In this document: positions 1 through 8,854 of the stretch, piece by piece
How the letters are laid out: each line of letters starts with the position of its first letter
Position numbering within the stretch: position 1 is the stretch's first letter
Source of the DNA: Planctomycetaceae bacterium
GTDB lineage: Bacteria; Planctomycetota; Planctomycetia; Pirellulales; Pirellulaceae
Length of the DNA stretch: 64,000 nucleotides
Direction of reading: 5' to 3'
Assembly: GCA_020638995.1 (NCBI GenBank)
Contig: JACKHM010000003.1
Span: 1 to 64,000, forward strand
Translations under genes and position numbers: made by a program
The notes under the pieces: generated by a model
The model's database searches: none
Seen by the model: only the letters and a program-made list of their open reading frames with translations
What the model was told of the DNA's origin: nothing

Positions 1-640
1 CGCCGCTGTGGTGCAACACGAGCGACTCGAAACCATGTTGCTTGGCAATCCGAATGTCCTCGTCAATGTCCGTGTCGGCTCCCCGGTCCCAGAACACGGG
101 GAGGTCAGGTGCCAACCTTTTCACCTCGGCCATGAAGTTCAGATTGCCGTCATTGAAGCCCACCCATCGCTCAGCGTTCATTGATTCGACAAGTGCAATG
201 GCATCGGCCACCCAGTCGATCTTGGGCTGAATGGAAACCCGAGTACGATTCTGCTTCATCACCACACGTAGCACATCTTCCAATAGAGGAGTCCTCTGTG
301 CTGGGCACTCGTCGATGGATTTACCTGTGCGATGGCGAAAGTCGGTGGCGACATCCACGGCGAGCAACTCGTCATAGGTGGAATCGGCGACGTTGATGTT
401 CTTGTCGCCCACACGCTCCGTCGTGTTGTCATGAATGACGACAAGTTGACCGTCCTTGGTGCGGAAGATGTCGAGTTCGATCCAATCGGCCCCAACTTCG
501 ATACCGCTCTGAAAGGCCGGGATCGTATTCTCAGGGAACTCACCCGAATTACCTCGGTGAGCCGTGACGCCATTGTCAATGAACTCGGCGAAAGCCGGGG
601 CAGCGGCCAATACCAGCACTGTTGTCAGCGCAAATCGCAT
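1..640 (-). CDS. Secreted glycerophosphodiester phosphodiesterase-family protein, partial at the window edge
   Basis: The gene reads leftward from an ATG at 640-638 and runs off the window, so the C-terminus is missing. An AAAGG stretch precedes the start. The N-terminus is a short signal peptide (about 18 residues, ending near AFA). It is followed by the GDPD signature: HRG, then PENT, then ELD, then VVIHD, the metal-binding and catalytic elements of the GDPD TIM barrel. The likely role is periplasmic cleavage of glycerophosphodiesters or a related phosphodiester substrate. A second, separate GDPD protein lies at 40335-41153. The gene diverges from the esterase gene at 769, and the 128-bp gap presumably holds both promoters. 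Confidence 0.85.
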   Translation of the reverse strand, partial: MRFALTTVLVLAAAPAFAEFIDNGVTAHRGNSGEFPENTIPAFQSGIEVGADWIELDIFRTKDGQLVVIHDNTTERVGDKNINVADSTYDELLAVDVATDFRHRTGKSIDECPAQRTPLLEDVLRVVMKQNRTRVSIQPKIDWVADAIALVESMNAERWVGFNDGNLNFMAEVKRLAPDLPVFWDRGADTDIDEDIRIAKQHGFESLVLHHSG

Positions 641-768
641 AGTTGCCTTTCTTCGTTGTGCGAATCACCGTATGCGAAACAATCAACACACGCATTCTAC
701 CGGGCATGATTCCACCTCGATAGAATTGAACTTGCTGACATTCACGGTTTGCTGTCGGAGATCGTTCT

Positions 769-1665
769 ATGACCAAATCCAAGATCACTCTCATCGCCTT
801 CGTTGCCGCAGGTCTGATTGGGGGTATTGTCCGAGCCGATGTTACCGTCGAAGAAAACATCACCTACGGAAGAGGCGGGGACACCGAGTTGAAACTCGAT
901 CTTGCCCAACCGGACGGAGACGGGCCGTTTCCGGCCATCGTGTTCATTCATGGCGGTGGCTGGTATCAGGGAAGTCGTCAGGGATACCGGGGACAGATCA
1001 TGGAAGCGGCCAAGCGAGGGTACGTGGCGGCAACGATCAGCTACCGGCTGATGAAGTTCGATGAAGAGAAGAAAGAAACCACAACCGCCAAGCCAATCTT
1101 TCCGGCGCAAATCCACGACGCAAAAGCGTCGATCCGCTGGCTGCGAGCAAACGCCGAGAAATACCATGTCGATCCAGAGCGGATCGGTGTGACGGGTGGC
1201 TCCGCTGGTGGTCATCTCTCGCTGCTTGTCGGTTTGACCGACAACAAATCGAACTTGGAAGGTGACGGCGGAAATTCCGATCAATCGAGTCGGGTGCAGG
1301 CCGTCGTCAACGTCTTTGGCCCAACGGACATGGCGGCGTGCCACAAGACAAGTGTTGTGGCGTGGATTTTCCGTCTGTTCATGGGCGGGACGCCAGACGA
1401 AACCGCTGAGACCTACACAGCAGCAAGCCCGATCACGTATGTCAGCAAGGACGATCCGCCCGTCCTCACTCTGCATGGCGACCGAGATACGCTTGTGCCC
1501 ATTGCTCAGGCCACGACGCTCGACGAGAAGATGAAGGCAGCAGGGGCATCTCACACCCTGATGATCTTCGAGGGACAGGGACACGGTTTCGGCGGCGAAT
1601 ACGCCCAGAAATCAATGACCGCCACATGGGACTTCTTCGACCAGCACTTGAAGCCAATGCGTTAA
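769..1665 (+). CDS. Secreted alpha/beta hydrolase (esterase/lipase, BD-FAE/HSL-like)
   Basis: This 298-residue protein has an N-terminal signal peptide (about 24 residues, ending near VRA) and an alpha/beta hydrolase domain. Visible motifs are the oxyanion-hole HGGGW near residue 65, the nucleophile elbow GGSAGG near 145, an acid Asp in HGDRD near 240, and the catalytic His in GHGFG near 275. Together they form a complete Ser-Asp-His triad of the carbohydrate-esterase/HSL type. The natural substrate cannot be told; an acyl ester on a polysaccharide or small molecule is typical. A second, unusual hydrolase follows 32 bp downstream on the same strand, so the two may be co-transcribed. Confidence 0.85.
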   Translation: MTKSKITLIAFVAAGLIGGIVRADVTVEENITYGRGGDTELKLDLAQPDGDGPFPAIVFIHGGGWYQGSRQGYRGQIMEAAKRGYVAATISYRLMKFDEEKKETTTAKPIFPAQIHDAKASIRWLRANAEKYHVDPERIGVTGGSAGGHLSLLVGLTDNKSNLEGDGGNSDQSSRVQAVVNVFGPTDMAACHKTSVVAWIFRLFMGGTPDETAETYTAASPITYVSKDDPPVLTLHGDRDTLVPIAQATTLDEKMKAAGASHTLMIFEGQGHGFGGEYAQKSMTATWDFFDQHLKPMR

Positions 1666-1697
1666 ACGGAGTGATACACAATCATAGGAGCAAAGCA

Positions 1698-3014
1698 ATG
1701 AAACATCTCACGGCAATCACCGTTGTCTTGCTCGCCGCACTCAGCAATTCGGCGACTGCACAGGACAACGACCGGCAGAACGAGAGACGCCAGCGTCCCA
1801 CTCCCTTCCAGCAGTTCTTCACGCTGCCGGGAATTGAGTTCTCGAAAGAGCAACAGGCCAAGATCGAGGAACTCCGCAAGGAGTTTGTTCCCAAACTCAC
1901 CGAGAACCAAGAAGCATGGAACGGCGTCATCACCGAAGAGCAACAGCAGGCCCGCCGACAAGCGTTCCAGACGGCACGTGAGGCCGGGAAGGAAGGACAG
2001 CGGTTGCGGGATGCGGTCGATGCGGCGATCAAGTTTACGGACGAACAGAATGAGCAGCGTGCCACCATTCAGCAGGAACGCAACAAACTCCTGTCCGAGA
2101 TTCGCACTCAACTGACCGCTCTACTGACCGACGAACAACGGGATCGGTTGCCACAACGAGGTAGAGTCCAACAACAGATTCCGCCGACGCATGCTGATGT
2201 GAAGTATGGTCCGCATGGGCGGAACGTGATGGATGTCTGGCTGGCGAAATCTGAACAGCCGACGCCGGTTTTGGTTTCGATCCACGGCGGCGGATTTCGT
2301 GGTGGCAACAAAAGCGTGGCGGGTGATATGTTGAGGTCTTGTCTTGAATCCGGCATCTCCGTTGTGGCGATCACTTATCGCCTCTCCGATGAAGCCATCG
2401 CCCCGGCGCAGTTCCTTGATTCGGCACGGGCCATTCAGTTCGTTCGGCACAACGCCAAAGAATGGAACTTGGACCCGAACAGACTGGCAGCAACGGGCGG
2501 TTCAGCCGGTGCGGGGATTTCCTTGTGGCTGGGCTTCCACGACGATCTGGCCGATCCCGATAGTGATGATCCCGTTCTGCGGGAATCAACCCGGCTGACG
2601 TGCATGATGGTGAACGGGGGCCAGACCTCTTACGATCCTCGATTCATTCGTGACCTGTTTCCCGAATATCCAGTCTACAAGCACAGTGCTCTCGCCCAAC
2701 TTTATGACGTTGATCTGGACAACCTCGATGACTTGCCCGATGAAAAGTACAAGCTGTTCGAGGAGGTGTCACCGATCACTCACCTAACCAAAGATGACGC
2801 CCCAGCGATGCTCAATTATGGTAGTTCGCTCGACCAGAAGGTGACAAGCCATGGCATCGGCATTCACCACGGACGGTTTGGCAAAGTGCTCAAGGAAAAG
2901 ATGGACGCCCTTGGCATCCAGTGTGTTGTGATTGCCGGTCGAGACGTGCTCGGTGGTGGTGAACGTGTCTCCGCATTTGAATTCATGCGGCAGGAATTCG
3001 GAATGACCGAGTGA
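1698..3014 (+). CDS. Secreted coiled-coil (LTXXQ-like) plus alpha/beta hydrolase fusion
   Basis: The start is the ATG at 1698, 7 nt after AGGAG, rather than an in-frame start further upstream. The 438-residue protein has a signal peptide ending near ATA-Q. Residues 30-155 are a charged helical region rich in Glu, Gln and Arg, with LTDEQ-type spacing like Spy/CpxP-type or planctomycete LTXXQ proteins. The C-terminal part is a hydrolase domain with HGGGF and GGSAG motifs. The typical C-terminal GHGF His motif is absent; the tail instead carries an IHHGRFG segment. The enzyme may therefore use a different His or be catalytically weak. It follows the esterase at 769-1665 on the same strand. Confidence 0.75.
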   Translation: MKHLTAITVVLLAALSNSATAQDNDRQNERRQRPTPFQQFFTLPGIEFSKEQQAKIEELRKEFVPKLTENQEAWNGVITEEQQQARRQAFQTAREAGKEGQRLRDAVDAAIKFTDEQNEQRATIQQERNKLLSEIRTQLTALLTDEQRDRLPQRGRVQQQIPPTHADVKYGPHGRNVMDVWLAKSEQPTPVLVSIHGGGFRGGNKSVAGDMLRSCLESGISVVAITYRLSDEAIAPAQFLDSARAIQFVRHNAKEWNLDPNRLAATGGSAGAGISLWLGFHDDLADPDSDDPVLRESTRLTCMMVNGGQTSYDPRFIRDLFPEYPVYKHSALAQLYDVDLDNLDDLPDEKYKLFEEVSPITHLTKDDAPAMLNYGSSLDQKVTSHGIGIHHGRFGKVLKEKMDALGIQCVVIAGRDVLGGGERVSAFEFMRQEFGMTE

Positions 3015-3036
3015 GCTAATTCAGCGGTGCATCCAT

Positions 3037-3702
3037 TTATCTCAAGGCTCTCACCAGTGGACACTCATCGCCGTTTGCTTCTCCACGGCGATACCGAGCA
3101 AGCAATTCTTTTGATCGTTCGGCCAGCATCCGTCGTACTTCCCGCCGTTTGCCTTTCACCCGTGGAATCACCATGTCATCGTACCCGGTCGTCTGGTGCC
3201 GCATCCAAGCAATGACCGCAGCTTCGGCCCGTTGTTCCACGAGAATCCGCTTCGTCCGAGCCACGGTTCCACTTCCGACCGGCGTGGCATGATCCGTCAC
3301 GGCTCGGGCGAGGCGTTGGCCAAGTTCGGCATGGTCGGGATGGAAGTCGAGAAAAGCCACGACTGCCCCGAAAAAATCCTCGACGTATTCGGCTTGGGCG
3401 TTCTCCCGTCGCTTGGCATCAGCAGCCTTTCGTTTGGCATAGCTCTCTGTGGATCGTTCGGCTTCGAGTTCGGCACGGATGCGGGCGATGGTCTCTGCCG
3501 CTGCCCAAACGCCTCGGGAGAAGACCTTCCGCCCCTTCTTCTCTTGCACGACCCAGTGTTCGCCTGCGGCTTTCACTCTCCGAGTTAGGGCGGCATCACC
3601 GGGCGGCAGCAGAACCCAGTCATTGGGCACGGTCAGGACTTGGCCATCAGCGGTACGAACGGTGTTCGGTGTTGGACCGGGGGTGAAGATGTTGTCGGTC
3701 AT
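3037..3702 (-). CDS. DUF2293 domain protein
   Basis: This 221-residue basic protein carries in its C-terminal third the DUF2293 signature, seen as YDDMVIPRVKGKRREVRRML followed by RSKELL. The central part is helical and charged. The N-terminus is a short beta-rich segment with no signal peptide. DUF2293 proteins are soluble and of unknown biochemical function; a nucleic-acid contact is plausible from the basic C-terminus but is inference only. No strong Shine-Dalgarno sequence lies ahead of the ATG. The gene precedes a convergent-free run of minus-strand genes that do not look like a single operon. Confidence 0.75.
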   Translation of the reverse strand: MTDNIFTPGPTPNTVRTADGQVLTVPNDWVLLPPGDAALTRRVKAAGEHWVVQEKKGRKVFSRGVWAAAETIARIRAELEAERSTESYAKRKAADAKRRENAQAEYVEDFFGAVVAFLDFHPDHAELGQRLARAVTDHATPVGSGTVARTKRILVEQRAEAAVIAWMRHQTTGYDDMVIPRVKGKRREVRRMLAERSKELLARYRRGEANGDECPLVRALR

Positions 3703-3748
3703 TTGGGGGTAGCATCCCTGCTAAGAGTTCCTGCTCGGCCAGTCGAGC

Positions 3749-4201
3749 CTATTCACCAATGTCTTCATTCCAAAGGTCAGGTTGAGACCGGATGAATTCC
3801 CGCATCAATTGAACGCATTCAGGATCGTCAACAACCTCGACGGTGACGCCTCTCGACCTAACATAACCTTCTGGCCCCTGAAAGGTTTGGTTCTCTCCAA
3901 TGACGACCCGAGGAATGTTGTAGAGCAGTGCCATCCCAGAACACATGTCGCATGGAGACAGCGTGGAGTACAACACGGCCCTGCGATAATCACCGGCTTT
4001 GAGCCGTCCAGCGTTCTCCACGGCATCCATCTCGGCGTGCAGAATGGCGCTGCCTTGCTGCACCCGGCGATTATGCCCACGCCCGACGATTTGTCCGTCG
4101 ATGACCAAGACTGAGCCAATGGGAATACCGCCTTCAGCAAGTCCCTTTCGGGCTTCCTCGATGGCCGCTTGCAAAAACTCGCCGTCTGTTGATTGGGGCA
4201 C
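3749..4201 (-). CDS. Cytosine deaminase, yeast Fcy1-like
   Basis: The chosen start is a GTG at 4201-4199, placed 6 nt after a strong GAGGAG; a TTG 12 codons upstream is also open. The 150-residue product has the zinc-dependent deaminase motifs HAEMDA and PCDMCSGM. It also carries features specific to the homodimeric yeast cytosine deaminase: GRGHNRR, a TLSPCDMC run, a GEN loop, and a C-terminus ending W-N-E-D-I-G-E like the fungal enzyme. The expected reaction is cytosine to uracil plus ammonia (pyrimidine salvage). Bacterial cytosine deaminases are usually the unrelated CodA amidohydrolase, so this is the less common family. Confidence 0.85.
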   Translation of the reverse strand: MPQSTDGEFLQAAIEEARKGLAEGGIPIGSVLVIDGQIVGRGHNRRVQQGSAILHAEMDAVENAGRLKAGDYRRAVLYSTLSPCDMCSGMALLYNIPRVVIGENQTFQGPEGYVRSRGVTVEVVDDPECVQLMREFIRSQPDLWNEDIGE

Positions 4202-4253
4202 GAACCGCTCCTCAAATGGAGAATATGAACGGGACAATCATCGCATCCGTCAC

Positions 4254-5003
4254 TTAGGCCAATTCAGACTGTTGCTCTTTCTTGAGGATCGCAGCAAGTT
4301 CTCGCAACAACGCAGCACCATCGCCCCGGTAGGCGCTTCCATGCTGGCAGGCGAGCGTCGTCGGGTTGAGCGATGCCAGACGCTCCAAGATCGTGCCGGT
4401 CTTCGTTGAGTGTGCATAGTAATCCATTGGTTTTCGCATGGCTTCACTGGCCGTCAGGATTTCCGATTCGGTAACGGGTGGAGTTTCCGCACCCGGCTGA
4501 GTAAAAAGGTCGCCGCACAGCAGCGTGCTGGTTGATTGGTCAAACAGAACGCCGCAATCCCATCCATGCGGCACATGAGGCGTATCGATCCATTGCCATG
4601 TTTTCTTGCCCGTCGAGAACGTATCGCCATCAGCCATACCTCGGCCTTCCCGGTCGGCATGATCGTTGAGCGAAGTCATCACGCTGACATGACTGGCGAA
4701 GGGGACAGCGTGCGGTGCAACGGCCAGAAACTCGTTCATGGCTCCCGATTCGTCACCCTCGAAGTGGGAGTACCCGATGTGGCGGATGCGGTCGAGCGGG
4801 ATGACCTTCGAGACCGCCTCGGAGACGAACGGAAACCACTTTCGCCAGCCGGTATGAAAGATCATCGGCTCATCATCCACGATGAGGTACTGGCTGATGT
4901 TGAATCCACCGGGGATGGCATCGATGCGTAGCGGAGTGTTGATGCGGTAGATTCCTGCCGCCACCTCGTCGATTGTTGTTCCAGTGTGTGCGTTCGTCTG
5001 CAT
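4254..5003 (-). CDS. MBL-fold metallo-hydrolase, flavodiiron/ODP-like
   Basis: This 249-residue soluble protein has a metallo-beta-lactamase fold. The metal motif near residue 78 reads SHFEGDE, the HxExD form found in flavodiiron (ODP) proteins rather than the hydrolytic HxHxD form. Later ligands are visible in PHVPHGW, GDLF and CQHG. No flavodoxin domain is attached. That fits a stand-alone di-iron or zinc protein that may reduce oxygen or NO, or have another redox or hydrolytic role; this point is inference. The gene lies between the cytosine deaminase and an esterase on the same strand, without overlap. Confidence 0.75.
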   Translation of the reverse strand: MQTNAHTGTTIDEVAAGIYRINTPLRIDAIPGGFNISQYLIVDDEPMIFHTGWRKWFPFVSEAVSKVIPLDRIRHIGYSHFEGDESGAMNEFLAVAPHAVPFASHVSVMTSLNDHADREGRGMADGDTFSTGKKTWQWIDTPHVPHGWDCGVLFDQSTSTLLCGDLFTQPGAETPPVTESEILTASEAMRKPMDYYAHSTKTGTILERLASLNPTTLACQHGSAYRGDGAALLRELAAILKKEQQSELA

Positions 5004-5048
5004 GGCGTCTTTCCTTTGAGAGCAAATGGTTGTGTAGGCTTATGCGAT

Positions 5049-6860
5049 TCACTCGTCCTTGCGTTGCCAATACAACTTCAGAAACTTTGGCTGTGGTCCC
5101 TGCCAGCCTTTGCTCCCCAGCAGCGTGCCGTTCTTCTCGTAGTATGCCCGCAAGCTAAGGAGATCGATGTTCTTCCACGACGACAACTTCTCACCGGTCG
5201 TTGCGGTGAAGTCACCCGGCGTCAGCGATACGGTTTCCGTTTTGCCGCCGTTCAGTTTCACGACCGCCACGAATTCTTGCGACTTACCCCGATACGAACG
5301 GAAGAAGTTCTCCGTCAGGACGATCACCAGTTCATTCTCCCTCTCTACCCGAACTTCAAGAGTGAGCTTCTGATCGGGCTGTCCCTGCCACTTGGGATCG
5401 TTGAGCTTGCGTGCTGAGTATTCCCAGTGATGCGGATTACTTGCTGAGAGCGTGTACCAATCCTGCCAGCCGAGTGAAAAGTCGTCGATCAAAGAACTTC
5501 TCGTGTCAGTGGCCTTCGTTGCTGCCCGGTGCAGGTCATCAGGAGTGGCCGTGTGCAGCACCGAACTGATAGCGAACTCTTTGGTCGGTGGCGCAAACGG
5601 AACGGGTTCAGGTTTTGTCAGTCCGTAATGGACATTGGCGAAAGCGAAGAGTGGCTGATCCACAGTCAGGATGGGCAGCTTAGCGGTCCAACGGCTCCCG
5701 TCTTTTGTCGCATTGGCGGTTCGCCAGAAGCGTGCCTGCGGATCGGGATCGACCGAGTACAAGAGTTGGACTCGCTCAATCGGCAGCGAGGAGTCGGGAG
5801 TGACCTGAAGCACAGGAATTCCATCATCGGCAGTCAGCATCAGCTTCGACTCGGGCATTTTTGGAAACGTGAAACTTCCTTTGAGGTACTGATCGAGCCA
5901 TAGCGGCCTCGTCACGGCGAACTCTGGTGTGAACCGATGGTTCATGTGAGGCGTGAAGGCGTATCGGACGTTCTGGTGCGGAATGAGTTCGCCGGTGCGA
6001 TAGGTGTCGTCCATGATGCCGTGGAAGTCGTTCGTCGCTCCCAGCCATAGCAGCGGAGCCTTGATGTGCGGCGCATACGACTCGAACCCAATCGTCGCAT
6101 CGAACAGACCCACATCGCCATTCGGCGTTTGCTTTCTTTGTTCAGGAAGAAGTGGCCACGACTGCGTGCGAAAACCCGATCCACCGACTGACGGTGCAGC
6201 CACTTTGATCCGGTCATCTGTCCCAGCGACATAGACCGTCAAGTTGCCCCCCATCGAATGGCCGTAAACGCCGAGTTTGTCAGGATCAACTTCGGGCTGC
6301 TGCTCCAGAAACGTCAGTCCCCGTCTCGCACCCAGCGTCAGCAGATACCAGTTGTTGTTGCGAGGAGATTCGACTGGATCGAGGTACTTCTCACCGGGCT
6401 TCAAGTTGAAGTAGCCGGGGACGTTCTGCTGAGTCGGATCGACGGCTCCCCAATCGGTGTTTGGATCGCCGTCTTTCGCCTCTTCCATCTCCCGGCCACC
6501 CCAGTTGATCGACAGGCAGGCGTAGCCTCGCTTGGCGTAGAACTCGACTTCGTGCAGAAACGCCCGTTGACCCCCGCCATGAAGGTGCAGCAAACCCGGC
6601 AGCTTCTCCGTTCCCTTTGGGAAGGCGTAGAACGCCGCCATGCGAGCCGGTGTGCCCTTGAACGTGCCGATGTGGAATGTGACGTAGCGGTAAACGATGC
6701 CGTCCTTCTCCCATTCCCGCACGACTTTGGTGTCGAGGGGGTCGCTGCGGGGATCGAAGTCGGACCAGAGTTCCTTGACCGTGGCGGGGGCTTTCGGTTG
6801 GTCGGCGAGGACGGTGGCAGGCAGTAAGCAGACGAAGCCGATCAGGATGTTTCGATTCAT
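5049..6860 (-). CDS. Secreted dienelactone hydrolase/acetyl-xylan-esterase-like protein
   Basis: The start is the ATG at 6860-6858, preceded by GGGAG and forming an ATGA overlap with the stop of the upstream cupin gene, which implies translational coupling. The 603-residue protein opens with a signal peptide (ending near VLA). The catalytic domain carries HGGG near residue 95 and the nucleophile elbow GHSMGG near 200, with later Asp and His candidates in GATNDFHG and HMNHRF. The C-terminal 250 residues look beta-rich and contain a segment resembling a carbohydrate-binding fold. A role in deacetylating or de-esterifying plant or algal polysaccharide is typical for planctomycetes, but the substrate is not visible. 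Confidence 0.75.
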   Translation of the reverse strand: MNRNILIGFVCLLPATVLADQPKAPATVKELWSDFDPRSDPLDTKVVREWEKDGIVYRYVTFHIGTFKGTPARMAAFYAFPKGTEKLPGLLHLHGGGQRAFLHEVEFYAKRGYACLSINWGGREMEEAKDGDPNTDWGAVDPTQQNVPGYFNLKPGEKYLDPVESPRNNNWYLLTLGARRGLTFLEQQPEVDPDKLGVYGHSMGGNLTVYVAGTDDRIKVAAPSVGGSGFRTQSWPLLPEQRKQTPNGDVGLFDATIGFESYAPHIKAPLLWLGATNDFHGIMDDTYRTGELIPHQNVRYAFTPHMNHRFTPEFAVTRPLWLDQYLKGSFTFPKMPESKLMLTADDGIPVLQVTPDSSLPIERVQLLYSVDPDPQARFWRTANATKDGSRWTAKLPILTVDQPLFAFANVHYGLTKPEPVPFAPPTKEFAISSVLHTATPDDLHRAATKATDTRSSLIDDFSLGWQDWYTLSASNPHHWEYSARKLNDPKWQGQPDQKLTLEVRVERENELVIVLTENFFRSYRGKSQEFVAVVKLNGGKTETVSLTPGDFTATTGEKLSSWKNIDLLSLRAYYEKNGTLLGSKGWQGPQPKFLKLYWQRKDE

Positions 6861-7438
6861 GATGTTTCTCCCGACCCAACGTCCCCATAACGCACCCCCA
6901 GCCACACAGTCGGCTCGCCCGGCGTCGTCCAATCAACCCGGTGCTTCTTGAATGCTGGGATATTGATGAAATCGCCGACCTTCATCTCGACCATGCCATC
7001 CTCGAACTGCAACCTCGCCGCCCCCTTCAAGACGATCACCCACTCGTGCTGCGGCTGGTCGTACCAGAAGTCTGCGGCTGAGGCATGGCCGTGAGAGATG
7101 ATCCGCTCGATGCGCACGTCGGCGGCACGAATGAGCGTCTGGACGACTTCCTTTGGCAAGTGTTGGGGGAGTCCATCGAAGATACTCGTGACGGTCTCCC
7201 CGACCTGCTCGCTGCTCGACCCCAAGGGTTGAAAACGAGGCACTTTCCGTCCATCGACCGTAACTGTTTCCGAGAACATCTGCTTCGGACGCACCCAAAG
7301 GCCGTGTTCGCCGTACTCCTGCCGGTAGACGACGTGTTCTTCCAGCGTCTCGCTATGACGGGCTGTGCCGATGACGGTGTATTCATTGCCCTTGTAGTGC
7401 CGGTAGCGACCGGGTTGGAGCGAGGTCTTTTCATTCAT
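6857..7438 (-). CDS. DUF1653-cupin fusion protein
   Basis: This 193-residue protein has two recognisable parts. Residues 8-70 are a DUF1653 domain (GRYRHYKGNEY, then VVYRQEYGE, then WVRP), a small beta domain usually found alone. Residues 115-190 are a cupin barrel (HEWVIVLKG, then GDFINIPAFKKHRV). The cupin supplies His and Glu ligands for a metal, so a sensor or small-molecule-modifying role is possible. Its stop overlaps the start of the esterase at 5049-6860 by four bases, so the two are probably made from one message. The fusion order is uncommon, and the reaction, if any, is unknown. Confidence 0.8.
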   Translation of the reverse strand: MNEKTSLQPGRYRHYKGNEYTVIGTARHSETLEEHVVYRQEYGEHGLWVRPKQMFSETVTVDGRKVPRFQPLGSSSEQVGETVTSIFDGLPQHLPKEVVQTLIRAADVRIERIISHGHASAADFWYDQPQHEWVIVLKGAARLQFEDGMVEMKVGDFINIPAFKKHRVDWTTPGEPTVWLGVRYGDVGSGETS

Positions 7439-7465
7439 TCACTCTCTCCCTACTTCAGAGAATGT

Positions 7466-8047
7466 CTACTTTCGGTGATTGCAATATCCCTTTGATTCTT
7501 CGACGGGAGATTTGGTCGCCAAGTCAACATCGTTGAAACTGCTTTTGTTGCCCCACCCGAAGATTCTCTCGAACAGCGGCAACAGCCGGTTGTTCTGAAG
7601 ACCTTTCTGAAAATAGACTTCGTGTTCCTTCTCCTTCATCCCCATTTCGTACAGCAACTCGTCGTGTGCGGTGATCCCGATTTCGTTGAAATATCGCATC
7701 ATGATGAAATACTCGCAGACATTTCCGCTTTCCAATCGTCCAGCGAAGTAATACGGCATGAACCAGCCGATGACGTAACAGCTACACGAGATGACCCTGC
7801 CGATGATGTGATATTTGATTTCGTAGTACCGTGACGGCGTAATTGCGTGTTGCTTCATGATGGAGAGAACGGTTTCTCGGTGTTGCCACTCATCCATTTC
7901 AATTTGCTTGATTGCCACTTTCTCGTCCGGGTTCTTCACCGAACCGGCGTGGCCGATGTATGCAAACGCCGCTGCTTTCTCGGCGGAGTAAGCCAATTGG
8001 AGTAGCCTCACGAGTTTTAGATGCTCAATCTTGACTGATTCGTTCAC
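7466..8047 (-). CDS. Ferritin-like di-iron protein (COQ7/rubrerythrin-type)
   Basis: The likely start is a GTG at 8047-8045, preceded at 8 nt by GGAG; a TTG 15 codons upstream is also in frame. The 193-residue product is helical. It has paired Glu/His motifs expected for a carboxylate-bridged di-iron four-helix bundle: a Glu in YSAEKAAAFAY, E-x5-H in EMDEWQHRE, a Glu in the CEYF helix and KEKEHE near the C-terminus. This resembles demethoxyubiquinone hydroxylase or rubrerythrin-like domains. A hydroxylase or peroxide/iron role is possible. A partly hydrophobic third helix suggests membrane association, as in COQ7. Confidence 0.6.
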   Translation of the reverse strand: MNESVKIEHLKLVRLLQLAYSAEKAAAFAYIGHAGSVKNPDEKVAIKQIEMDEWQHRETVLSIMKQHAITPSRYYEIKYHIIGRVISCSCYVIGWFMPYYFAGRLESGNVCEYFIMMRYFNEIGITAHDELLYEMGMKEKEHEVYFQKGLQNNRLLPLFERIFGWGNKSSFNDVDLATKSPVEESKGYCNHRK

Positions 8048-8189
8048 CGTGCAAACTCCGTCACATCCCGGCACAGGTACTCTGAGTAGCAACCGAAATT
8101 GCCGAAGCTGCTTAACGTCCGGCTTACTCGTCGTCTTTCGCTTGCTCTTCTCCGGTTGCTACGACTCTTCGTCCGTGTAGAGATGAGCA

Positions 8190-8810
8190 TCACTTCTTCG
8201 TCAGTTCTGGGCAATTCTTCTCCAGCCAATGGGCTGCTGACTCTGCATCGAAATTGCCGTATGCCCTTCCTTCGATCTTCTGCTGCGCCTGCCGGATGCG
8301 TCGAGACACCATCTGGCTCTCGATGGCTTCGTCCTCGGTCATTCCCATTTGCCGCAGCACGTTCTTTACCCATTCCCCGCCGAAGATTTCCAAAACGGGA
8401 TCGTCCAGCGAGAGGTGATGGGAAAATCGACAGCGGCACGGCAAGTGGTCGGCGAACGCTTCGAGACCGTCATCCACCGATGGTAAGGGATGTCGTTCGC
8501 CCACGATGACATCGATGATCGCCGACTCGTCGAGCTTCAGGCTGGCGGCGAGGTCGGTATCGAGATTACTTGCAGGCACCGCCCTACACGGCACACTCCA
8601 GTCTCGCTTGTTGGCAACGTCTTCAAGTCGTTCCAACACGTCGGGAAAATGTGCGACAAGCAGGATGGCGACGGTTTCGGACTTTGATCGCTCCTCTGCT
8701 TCCTTGGCCAAGCCAGCAAACTTTGCATCAGTCGTCATCCAAATGTGATCGGGGACGACCTCGACATTCGTTCGCTTCTTGCTGCCGAACAGGGCGTCGA
8801 AGAATCCCAT
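8190..8810 (-). CDS. Uncharacterised protein with SecA-scaffold-like C-terminus
   Basis: This 206-residue protein begins MGFFDALFGSKKR, a short amphipathic/basic start that may contact membrane. The middle is alpha/beta with no catalytic motif that I recognise. The C-terminal helix, with ESQMVSRRIRQAQQKIEGR, resembles the helical scaffold/wing region of SecA, where a similar Arg-x-x-x-Ala-Gln-x-x-x-Glu helix occurs. There is no ATPase motif, so it is not SecA. It may belong to a planctomycete family of SecA-related accessory proteins, but that is inference. The gene starts 44 bp downstream of the DinB gene and is co-directional with it. Confidence 0.6.
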   Translation of the reverse strand: MGFFDALFGSKKRTNVEVVPDHIWMTTDAKFAGLAKEAEERSKSETVAILLVAHFPDVLERLEDVANKRDWSVPCRAVPASNLDTDLAASLKLDESAIIDVIVGERHPLPSVDDGLEAFADHLPCRCRFSHHLSLDDPVLEIFGGEWVKNVLRQMGMTEDEAIESQMVSRRIRQAQQKIEGRAYGNFDAESAAHWLEKNCPELTKK

Positions 8811-8854
8811 CAGTACGTTCCCTGAACTTATTCAAGATGCGGCTATCGCCAAGA

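Noticed and set aside
742..1584. Long minus-strand open frame opposite the esterase gene
   Set aside because: It is an antisense shadow of 769-1665, with no signature motif, while the plus-strand protein has a complete catalytic triad.
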